The notes under the pieces were generated by a model. It saw only the letters and a program-made list of their open reading frames with translations, did not search any database and was not told where the DNA came from. Both the position numbers and the translations under genes were made by a program. DNA of 64,000 bases from Distichodus sexfasciatus (Eukaryota > Chordata > Actinopteri > Characiformes > Distichodontidae): contig JAVGVS010000524.1 of NCBI GenBank assembly GCA_032718565.1, positions 1 through 64,000 of the forward strand. The letters run 5' to 3'. Of the stretch, positions 52,278 through 63,600 are shown in pieces; position 1 is the first letter of the stretch, and each line of letters opens with the position of its first letter.

Positions 52278-53619
52278 TTTTTACAAATTCATTTGTAATG
52301 AAACTTTTTTTTTTTTAGCTCTTTCTGACATTTTTTAAATAAACAATGATCAGAAATGATCAAAAGATTGCACTATTTTCGGCTATTGCACTTCACAGAC
52401 AAAAAAGGTACATCATGATGTAGTCTTGCAGCCTCTATGAGTTCATCAGATTTAGTCGAATTCTTTCCTTGGGGTGCGTTAGGGGAATTAACAAAACCAG
52501 GCCTCCACTCTGCAGAAAACATCTGTTTGAGGAGTTCACGACTTGCAAGAGAGGTCACTGACTAAAATATAACCCAAAGCCTGCCTGAAGTTATTGTTTA
52601 CTATCTGTTTGGGAATTGAAGCATGCCATTTGAATGGAAGAGAGTATGGCATGCCAGCCTGCCTGCTCTATATTAGTACTATGTGACATATTTCTTTTCC
52701 TGGTATGGGCATGGCTTGGGAAAGTGCTGGGAAGGGCTTTACATGGCAGGCTGATATGGTATTGCGTAATTGGAAGAACAAGAGCAAGAGGAGCCCCTGG
52801 GAATACCAACAGCAAGCTGGATTATTCTGCCCCTTGGTTAGCTGCTGTGTGCCCCCTCAATATGGGGACTGTCTAAAACGAAATGCATGGGAACTTAAGA
52901 TGGTCTTTTAAAATGCTTCTTTGTCAACCCAATTTGGAATTAGTTCAGTACTGTATAGTAATCCACACTACAAAAAATCTGCACTTATATGAATTGACTG
53001 CAGTCACTTAAGCAAAATATTTTTGAACGCTATTATACACAGGGGACACAGAGAGCAACTTACTTTACCATGCAGAACAAGGTCCCCTGCTGCTTCCTGG
53101 CTCCTTCTGCATATTACTTTAAAGTGCTCAGTGCTGGTTTATTCAACAGCCTGTAACAATGCATGGAGAGCGAGCAGTAGCTAAAGTTAGCCCCGTCCCT
53201 CTCTGCTTTTCCTCTGCTCTGGGCCATGTCTTCCAGTGCCCAGTGCTGGTCTTCGATCAGTCCTTGCCTTTCATATGCTAATAAACGTAATTGTATTGGG
53301 AAGATCTTAGATGAGAAATCGTTTGTCAAGGGAAAGTGATTGGGATTGTCTGATTGAGTCAAGGATGGACATAGATTGTGCCTGTCTGTTAGACACCAGA
53401 CAGATGACATGGATTCAGCATTGGGGCTGCTAAAGTAATGTGGAACACTTTTAGTGATGTCCAGACAGTGTATCTATGAGCAGATATGCTGGAGGTTAAA
53501 GCTTTGATTCTCCCTTTCTTTTTGTTCACAATTCCTCTCTGATAATGTCTCCATGGCAGCAACAAAAGTAAAAAATATATATATTTAAAATTAAAATCAT
53601 GTCAATGTTACGTAACCAA

Positions 53620-53760
53620 AATTGCAGATTCACTACATAGTAGGTCCAGCTCCAATGTTTGCTTCTGTCACAAAGATTGAATCACATGTAACAAAATCAA
53701 TTATAACAGTTCCTTAACATCCTCAAAAGTGTTCATGTTATTTGAGAGGAAGGTTATTCA
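53620..53760. repeat. Unnamed dispersed repeat, copy 3
   Basis: 'cactacatagtaggtccag', 'gtcacaaagattgaatc' and 'acatcctcaaaagtg' follow the order seen at 19.54 and 23.47 kb. Confidence 0.55.
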
Positions 53761-54476
53761 CTAAATGCACCCATAACTTCAACACAATGTTATGTAAAAA
53801 CCTATACAAGTCCTGCCTGTAAGGACTTGAACCTCTCCCCAGAACCTCTGCCTAACATTTAGCAAAACCTGACATGTTGCTGTTATGTTTTATTTTTTAG
53901 CTAGGATACATATAGCAATTCATACAAAGGGATTAGGAAAAAATGCTGTTGCAAATGTCACTGGGGGGCCACTTAAAAATGTAATTTTGTCCCTAACAGT
54001 AAATAGAATCAATTAAATAAAGAAGCTAAAAGAAGTGGCACAATGAGAGGGTTATGCATGTTTTGTTTTGTAAATGAGGAAATAGAATAGACCTTAACAG
54101 GAATCTAGTAATAGACCATGGAAGTGCCCTTGCAGTTTACCATTGGGCCTGTAGGTCAGTTCTTGCATCCCAGCTGAGCAAAGAGAGAGCCAGATGGGTT
54201 GGCTTGAGTTAAAAACATCCACGAACCCACTGAGATTCCAACTGGGGCTAAGGGAACTAAATTTGCCTGGCGTAATGGAGAAGGAGCAGTCTGAACTCAG
54301 GACATGCCATCACCCTTGCTAAAAATACAGCAGAGGACAAAATCAAAAAGCCAGGATTAGTGCTCCTTCTGGAACATAAAGGTCCATAGATTTAAATTGC
54401 AGTGGGTCAAATGGGAAACAGAAAAGAAAAAATAAGACAAACAAAGAAAATGCTAACATCTTAACTAAGAAAAAAC

Positions 54477-54538
<62 letters not shown>

Positions 54539-54592
54539 AGTAAGTAAGTGAGTAAGTAAGTGAGTAAGTATAGTATAATAAGTAAGTATCCC
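54477..54592. repeat. Compound tetranucleotide microsatellite
   Basis: About 60 bp of ATCT repeats are followed by a TAAG/TGAG repeat tract. Likely highly polymorphic. Confidence 0.92.
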
Positions 54593-54879
54593 ACATGAGT
54601 GCCCTTTAAGCCTGAATATAGTCCTAAACTTTCTCCTAGGCTCCTAGGATCATGCAAAAGATTGTAAATATGTTTTTTTGTGTGTGGTTTTTTTTGGTTG
54701 GTTTGTTTTTTTGTGGAGTTTGCATGCTGAAACAGGTATGAATTACAGGAATCAACCGTGCAAATGTGAGGCAATTCTTTTGGCATCTTTGTAGAGAATC
54801 AGCATTCACATGTATGTTCTGTATCACATGGAGCAAACTCATTGACTTGTGACATGTCATCGAGTGACATGTCTTCCAT

Positions 54880-57800
54880 CACACAACCTCCAGTTAAACA
54901 CATCTGCACTGATAGATGAAGTGGGTGGAAGTGGAAGGAGATTAAAGTGGATTAAAGAATGGAAAAAAAGAAGCAGTTTTGCTGTTCAGACTACATCTTA
55001 CGCTATCTGAAAGAAAATTACAAACAGCCAGGACTAAGAGCTGAAAGATACTGTGGGACACTGACAAAAGGCTCAGAGTTAAAGGATGGTTGCATGGTAG
55101 AAAAAGAGAACCACGGCAGACTTAACATTGCTCTTGTTTTTTTTTTACTTTACTTTTTCTTTTACTAAGACAATGTGCTTGCCATATACATGCACTTTGA
55201 GGTTTATCTTAATGCCAAATCACAAACGACTTCCAGTGAAAATCAAAAGGTGGCACTTTGCCTGTTTGAGACTTGTCTCTTCAGGTTGCCACGCTAAATT
55301 ACCATACTTGGGAACTGAGAACTTAAAATCATGGTTTGCATGGTTTGTACTGACGTAAAAGCAAAATTAGCCTTTTTTCAATCCTTTAAAATTGAACCTG
55401 ACTGATTGTGACTGTGATGTAATGTTTACTTTGCAAGCACATTGCAGACACACTGGTTTTTGTGTTCTAAAGACAGTTAAAAATAAACAAAAAAAAATGT
55501 ATTTGTGCAATGTGTAAAAGTGAAACTGAATTATAACATCTGAATTTAACAATTGAATTTCATACATCTTGCGTTAAAGCTATGACACCACAACTGTCCA
55601 CTGTTTCGCTGTTTAAAGACATTAGATAATGAATGCCTGTATACTATCAGCAATAACTTTGCTTCAGAACCTTCACCATTACGTTAAGTTGAACTGACAT
55701 TTGATAAAAACTCATAGTTTCATATTCTATTGTTAACTCTTTATTATAGTGTATCTCTTTCTCTGTTTTGCAAGAGCTGACTGCCTGAAGAAGAAGGTAT
55801 GAGTGGAGCCATGCATGGAGGGAGATGCTATTTATGCCCAGTGTATGGACATATACCTTGCTGTCGAGGAGTTTTGGGTTCAACTGCACCTCCCTAAAAA
55901 TCCTTTCTCTTTGAGCACAACAGTACAATTCCTTCATAAGGATCTCCCCTAAGAAGTAAGCCAGGGAAACACTGGAGAATTACTGATATGCTTGAAGCTT
56001 TTTCAAGCCCAGCAGGTAATTAAAGACCACACATCTTGGATTTTGAAGGAGCTAAGCCAAGATAAGATAAGTGAACTAAGCTGGAATTGATTTCTAGAGG
56101 AACTAGTGAAATAACAAGAGTAGCCTTTGTCATCCATAAGCAATTGACAATATGTACCCATGGATGGCATATTTTAGTGTTCACACTGATTTGTGACCTA
56201 ACAGAGACTAATCACTATAATTGTGTGGTGGTAGGAGTATTTATTTGTATCTTGTTTATGTATATTAGTCAGGGATTAATATGAAAAAGCAAATACACAA
56301 AGCCCTAATCGGGAAACACTGCAGGATAAGGACTAACATAGGACATTCACAGTTGGAATATTAGAGTTTTGCACTTCTGTGTATCCGGATGGATGATGCA
56401 GTGGTAATGTGCTGTTTCCTGATTTGGGCCTAAACAAATTAGGGATACTGCTGCTTGAAAGCAACTTTTTGCCCATCTTTGCAATTTTCAATGCGACGTT
56501 TTCCTGTAGAAGCTGTTTTTATTTTTATCTCATGACAACTTTGGAAGAAATAACAGTATGAAGTAAACTATAGTGAATGTAGGAATGAAGCAGGGACATG
56601 TTTGACATGAGTCACTGTCACAGAGAGCCTTCAACAAAGTATCTGAGTGTAGTCACTCTCTTGACAGTACACAATGTTTCTGTGTTGGAAATTGATTGTG
56701 CTGTGGCTGGCATAGCTTTAAGCACTGTTGAAACTGGAGCTTATCTCACCTAACAATTTTAGCTTGAAAAATTGTCCAAGTTTCATTGTGTGGCCATAAA
56801 ATGAGCAACTTTATCAACTGCATATATTTGACATCATGTTTAATCAATGCTTCACTAGGGTGATTGCAGATCTTGGACTATCATTTAACTTTAATTCATT
56901 TTAATGGTAATGTAAGATATATCATCTATTGGAGTTTTCCTGAAAACAAGATATGTCTCTATACAATTATTTAGTCAACTGTGATTTTCCATTTAATTTT
57001 AGAGTTTTGGGAACTACTTGAAGTTTTATTTGAAATCCACATCACTTATTATCAGATGACCAGTCAATATCGTTTGTCAAAACTCCACTATAATTCCTTT
57101 GTAACATAGTTAGAAAGAAACTACTTTGACACCTTGAAGCCTTTCTTATCATTTGACCCTAATTTAACATTATGATGTATACATATGTGAGCAATATATA
57201 TATGTATATGTATATATACTGCAGGACATTTTTTTAGATTGCAATTGATAAAATCACTGAAAGATTCCTGATTCAGTATAAAGCAATGTTTAATCTGATA
57301 ATAATCTTCCTACTACCTACATTAATTGGGAGACGTACCACAGTGCAATTCTCAAAATGACAAATAATGACTTCCACAATCAGTTGCACATGACACATGA
57401 CAAATACCAATCATTTTAATAAAACCATTGCTTTGTTTACACCAAAACAATACTTACAGTTTCACTGAACTGTTACAGAGCAGTAGATTACAGTACTGCA
57501 TGTTCTCTCTTAGCCTATTTTTGCTGGCTGTGAGCTTCTAACTGTCCATCAAATCACATTAGACAAGAGCAATCATTGTAATGCTGTAATATCTTGTTAT
57601 GACCAATAAGCTTTAAATATGGCCAATGGATTCTCTGCAAAGTTCCTATTCAGAATACAGCCAGGGTCCAATTACTCGAGTTCTACAGTGGAACAGTGTC
57701 ATCACATCTCATACTACAGCTTGACATTCCCCGTACTGCAATAATTGGCTAGGCAGGAACGTAAGAGAGGTGAGAAATTACACATAGAGCTCTCGGACAG

Positions 57801-60146
57801 TGAAAGATGAAAGGGAAAACAGAGCAGAGAATTTCCAGCACTTCTGTAGCAGATCTAGTTCATTGGAGATGGAAGAGAATGCGTGGAGTTAGGCGCAGAT
57901 TGATATTTGATTTTTTAACAACAGCTAATATTTATAGACTATAAATTATAGACTACACAAATGTTATGAAGCAGGATCCCAAGGATGAATTATTTAGAAA
58001 ATGGGAAAAATTACAAAAGAGAGAGTCACACTTTTTTTTTTTAACCACAATGAAAGAATCGCCATCCACCCGTGTTCATTTGGGTTGTCTTGGTAACAGT
58101 TGCCTTAGTAACTCTACACCTGTAGACAGCAGCTTTGTAGCTACTGATACCTTAAAACAGGTGGTATGGTCACATCCACACACACAAACACATAACATAT
58201 GCACACACACATATATGCAAGCAAACACGCATACAGGTATACACACATACACACACATCTGTGAGCTAGTGTTTTGCTATTAGGTAGAATGTACAGTCTT
58301 TCAATTGTATTTGTTAACTTTGTACTGTTCCAGTTGGGAGAAATAAAGATATATCTTTCCAGCTGTGTTTAAATGCAGTTTTTGTGTCTTAATATTTATC
58401 ATTTGAAATACACAAAATCTCAAAAGCACATCAGGCATGCACTGGACCCAGTGTACAGATTCTAAATCACCTGTGTTTTTCATGTATGATCCAAAACGCT
58501 TCATTGATTTAACAATGTGTTGATGCTTAGCACTTTAAAACGTTGATCTTCTCTGCCTGTTTGATGTTGAATCATTACGTCAGTGCTGATCATTTCAACT
58601 AAAATATCCTGCCCTTGCCCTTAAGTGCCCTCCTGACTCTTTGGACTGTGAGACATCATTAAGGCCTGCACCAGGCTGCTTGAAGGGTATTTCCAGAAGG
58701 CACTGACAGGACCAGCTGCGTCATGTCTGCAGTCCTGCTCTTGAATTAGACCATGACTGTAGATCTAGAATTAGTCTCACCAAATCAGAGATTTGGAAAT
58801 TACAATCAAATACTGACAGCATGATACCAGTGGTTTCAGTTGTGTTTCTTTTGTCAGTTTTTGGTTCTTTAAGGTCTGAGACCTCTGTTACTACATCTTT
58901 GGACCTACATCAAGTAGAGATCAGCTTCATTTTCTCTGTTCCCCTCCTGCTTAGTCTCACATTCTTTTTTTACTTATAGATAAACAGGGGGATAAAGATA
59001 AAGCAAAAGAAAGGATTACTATAGATATCATCAAATTACAGATCCCCAGCAGAATGACAAATGCAAGACAGTAGCGTGGTTCATGTCTGCCACAGGGAGA
59101 TTAGGAGCCACTCAGGTATAATCCACCATTGAAATTTGTACCTCATCAACTCTGGATTACCACTAGTCTTTTACTTTTGGTTTGGCTTCCATGTTGTTAC
59201 CCACCCATTCTTATTAATTAAATTGATTAACTGTCTCTACTTCAGAAATCTGTTGAATGAATAGTTTTTAAAGGCCCTGAGCTACTAAAAAAGAAGGGAA
59301 AGGCCTTTACATAGCAAACCTTCTGATTAATTGATGGGTTTTATGAGGGGTACTTACACTCAGCTTTGGATTTGAGCCTTCTTGTAATTGACAATTTGTG
59401 CTGCATTAGGCACGTTGTTAATCACCAACTACACAGTCAAATTTATGTCCTTACAACAGTCTTTTGACATCCTCAAAGGAATATTCAAATTTAGCATCTT
59501 GAGTGCAACTGAGTTAGTATAAAATTAGACTTGTATTTAGTGTATTAGGCTTAAAGCAAAATGAGACGCCTGTTGACCAAAACCTGGAGGTCATTAACAT
59601 TACTAAAATATGCTAAACATTACCTGGCCTAGTTATGCGTTGCACCTGTGCTTGCATGTATTTATTCTCTCCCTGTCCCCTTTGTATTGCTTTTGTTACC
59701 ATTCTGTGCATGTGCTGTCAGTTAGATACAGTATATAGTGATGGCAAGATGAATACTACAAAATAGTGCATTATAAAATATTTTTAAATTTTTACAAGCT
59801 TAATCAAACTAGTTAAGGTTTTCTGTCAAACTCCTGTCTCCTAACTGTCAATAATATACCTCTGACTTAAGGTTAGTGTTTTGACACACTTTCTTTAAAA
59901 TAATTTTGAATTTCAGTAATTTATTTACTTTGTGCACTTGTTTTTTTCTTGCTTCCTTTTGTACAAATACATATTTCAGGTTGTTTTTCTTTTAATTTTC
60001 CTGGAAAGAGCACATCCTAATATCTTTTTTGACATTTTTGGCCTTTTAGAACTATGCAACATCTCGTTTTCATTAGTTTAGAAGGTCCAAGTGACAGATC
60101 AGAAGAGACAAAAACAATAGTACTCAGGGCCTTTAGATCAGAGGCA
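54880..60146. other. Intergenic region between shisal1 and parvg, possibly with shisal1 3' exon(s)
   Basis: Two places look like acceptors for a shisal1 3' exon: 'gttttgctgttcag|actac' near 54987 and 'tctctgttttgcaag|agct' near 55772. Either would start with A and so complete a TGA stop after the GTGAGT donor at 50561. A poly-A-signal-like 'aataaac' lies near 55482. A CA microsatellite sits at 58170-58258. No other gene was seen. Confidence 0.3.
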
Positions 60147-60152
60147 TTTATT
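60147..60152 (-). terminator. parvg: Candidate poly-A signal of parvg
   Basis: AATAAA on the minus strand (plus-strand TTTATT), about 380 bp beyond the parvg stop codon. It is a plausible 3' end; I did not confirm a downstream GU-rich element. Confidence 0.4.
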
Positions 60153-60529
60153 TTAGAACAGAATAAAGGGAAAACCTTTAGGCCGAAAAGTGCACTGTTG
60201 CATTTCTGTCCATCAGGACAAGCATAGAGGCAGAAACTCAATGAGAGAATGTGTGGTGGAGCAGAAGGAAGGAAGAAGTAAGTGATGGAGGGAGTGAACG
60301 TGAAAAGGTGGCAAGAAACTCGCTGTCAGCATCCAGATCCAATATGTGTGATGAGCTGCACGATCAAACACAGGAGTGCAGAAAACTACCTTCAAATTGC
60401 TTACATGCCAGTCACTGTGGCAAATGAGAATTAGCGTCAACCTTGCACTCTAAGCTGAAGGGAACCTTAGGCCACTGCAGACATTCTAAGCGAATTTAAT
60501 CAGAGGTTGTAGATGTGGCTGATAGGGCA

Positions 60530-60603
60530 TTATTTGTTCTTGTGCCTCTTGAACAAGGCATACAACACTTTTAGCGTTGCTGGCACATCTTGGGACACAA
60601 TAT
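60530..60603 (-). CDS. parvg: parvg last coding exon with stop codon
   Basis: Acceptor 'cattttgacag|atattg'. Encodes 'DIVSQDVPATLKVLYALFKR' then HKNK and a TAA stop at 60532-60530. The preceding intron of about 1.6 kb holds the solo LTR and the SINE fragment. Confidence 0.9.
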
Positions 60604-63600
60604 CTGTCAAAATGTGAAGAGAAACACAAAGATGTCAACGGATCCTGCAATGAGACATGCATATACAAAAGTACACCGAATGCTAAGCATGCAGTGAATA
60701 TATGAGCATGAGGTATAAATCAATCATACATGCACACCTAGACATTTACACATGTGCACACACACACACACACTTCCACATAGTTTCCATTGATCAGTAT
60801 CATAATGACGCAAGAAGAGCATAAAGATTATCTTCATTTCCATTCCTTCTTTATTCACTCTGGCCCCCACAGAGCAACACAAAGGACTCAGGGACACCAT
60901 GCGGATAAGGGAGAACTCTGCAAATGATCATGACCTTGCAGAGTTGGAAGCGATTCGCAACTAATCGTTCCCAAGTTCCCATTTCATTTATTGGAGGCAT
61001 AAGGCTTCTACCCAAACTCTCTCACACACACAATAATGCCACACATACTGACTGAGAAGGTACCACTCATGTAATCCACACTCTTCAGGTTACTCAGCAT
61101 ATAATTTGCCCACAATGCATTGTACTGTTAGTTTTTGTAACAGTCTGCAGTCTCAGTTAGCATTTCATTATCTGTACTAAAATTCAGTGGTCTGTGAAGT
61201 CGTCATTTATGTTCATAATTTTTTTAGAAATCACCATCTTTTACGTATACTTTGTTGGTATACTGTAGTCCAGGGGTTCCCAACTGCAGGTCCCCACTAT
61301 TGTTGGTAAGAATTCTTTAGAGTCCCAAATCACTATTAATTGCCAATTTAATTTTTACTAACCTAACTAAAACAAATACATTTGTGATATAAAGAATAAA
61401 GAAAAGTTTGTTAAGGAATTGTAAGAAAAACAGTTCAATGTTTAGTTGTTTCAATGTTTGATCCACGGGCCCCGTAAGGTGTGTGACTGACAGTGTGAGT
61501 GTGTGTGCCCTGCAGTGTGTTGTTGCCTGCCCAAGGTTGGTCCCCTCCTTGTGCCCGTAGGTCCCGGCATAGATTCCGGTTCCCCCTGTTATGGCCTCCC
61601 TGGACTTTGGCCATAACAGGCCCTCGTGAATCTGCTGAGCAGCCAGCAGATGCCACTATTTAGTCAGTTTGGTGTTTTCAGTTCCGTCCCGTGTCTCCTG
61701 TCTGTCATGTCCTTGTCCATGTACCTGCCTTCCCAGTGTGTCCTATTGGTTGATCACGGTTTGTTAGTATCCTCACCTGGTTCTTGTTTGTTTCAGCCCA
61801 GCCCCCTGTTTCTATTGGTTCTCCCGTCATTGGTTAATCCTGCTTGTTTTCTGATTGGTTCCCCTTAGTTTAACTGATCCAGCCCCTCGTTCCTGTTTCC
61901 TATATAAGTTTGGTTCTTTCCCATTGTCTCTGTCGGTCCATCCTCACGCTACCCCGCCTGTGTTGGCATGCTGCTAAGTTTTTGAAGCTCAAGTTGAGTT
62001 TGTTTTTGTTTGTGGCCCTCGTACCCCTTTATGTTGGGTTTGTTCACTAAAATGGGTTGCAATCGTACCTCGACTCGTCATGCTGACGCACTCCGTGACA
62101 TCCCCCATGATATAGATGATGGCAGATCAACTAATAGTGGTTGAGAACAATATACTTAGAGAATTTTTTCTCACCTTCTGGGTCAACACCGGGCACTTGC
62201 ATTTCTTTGTCATTAAGGAGATCCAAAGCTAAGGTCACGTTGTGGAGCTGGAAGCAAAAGATAAAAAAAAGAAAATAAAACCAACTTTACTTTATTTTTT
62301 TGTGACACTTTAAATTCTAAACATTATTTGGGTTTCTTTTTTCATATTGCATTGATGTCAGCATCACCAACACATCTGAAGACAGCTGAATAAATGAAAA
62401 AATATTGTATTAATAAATGTTGTAGTGATGCAATGAAAAGCACTAGAAGCACATTTTTTATGAATAATGTAACCAGTAGGAATTACAACCTAAGGATACA
62501 GTCATGTTCTGTTACTCATCTGCCTGCTTTGCTGTTAATTATGCCTAATAGAATGTACACTCCATATGTCAGTCAGAAATATGACAAAATGGTTCCTTCT
62601 CTTGCCTTTTACAGCATTCAACAAATAATTCCTGACCAGATTTCATTGCCCCTAGTCCTATCAAATACAAATTCAACTGTTTGTTGTTTGAGTTGCTTGG
62701 TGAAATCTGAGAGATTTAAGGACAAATTACCAGTTCAGAGTAAGAAGAGTAAAATCCCATGGCCTCAACAAAACAAGTGAATATTTATTTTGAGTAGACA
62801 CACTGTTAAACTTCTAAGTTGATCAACTGTGTTACAAGATGATCCTATATTTCTTAAATATTCTCACCATCTCCGAATGGCAAGTAGGGGAGAGGTGGAA
62901 CTCATATAGTGGAATGAAGAAACCCTCCAGCTCACCAATTAACAACAGCAAGATCACACCATCTGCAAACTGATCACACAACTATTATGCAGGATCAACA
63001 CAGGCCATTATAAAAATATCTGATAGTGACAATACTGACAGTGATAGTGATAGTAAATGACGTTTAAAATTCTAAACTTAGAATATAAATTACCACTCAC
63101 TATGGTATGTTAATGTTGAATACCTGACCCTATCATACACATTTATGGTACAGCTTACAGGTATATACTTTCAATGTCATTTCCAAATAAGGATAATGAC
63201 TGTTGTCAAAGGAAATGTACTAAAACATAAATGTGCATTGTTGGGCTTTTATTGAGATGAATGTAAACAAATACCTGTTTCTCCATGTCAACCACCTGCA
63301 ATCTCAGTGGTGACATATTCTTGTTGACAAAGTGTAAGATGGCCTGTAGATAGAGAAATAAAAGTCACATCATGTCACTAGGCTGATTTGGAATTACTGT
63401 CATCATGACTGTAATAAGGTAGTGCAGTACCTTCTTTACTGTGCCAATTTTGTGTGCATCAAGTTTAAGCAACTCATCTATGGGGTCTCCTGATATTTCA
63501 GAGAAAGATATTTGAGAGGTCCATTCCAGCATTGGGGCAATAACGGAGTAACAATAAAATGATTTTTTTAAAATTCCCTATGTCAAATCTGTTGACTTAC

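Noticed and set aside
61626..61868. 80-codon frame with hydrophobic pattern
   Set aside because: Lies inside the solo LTR promoter-like region; not a gene.
62394..62780. 128-codon plus-strand open frame in a parvg intron
   Set aside because: No start context, family resemblance, domain or splice support; it lies antisense in an intron of a real gene and its composition is that of translated AT-rich DNA.
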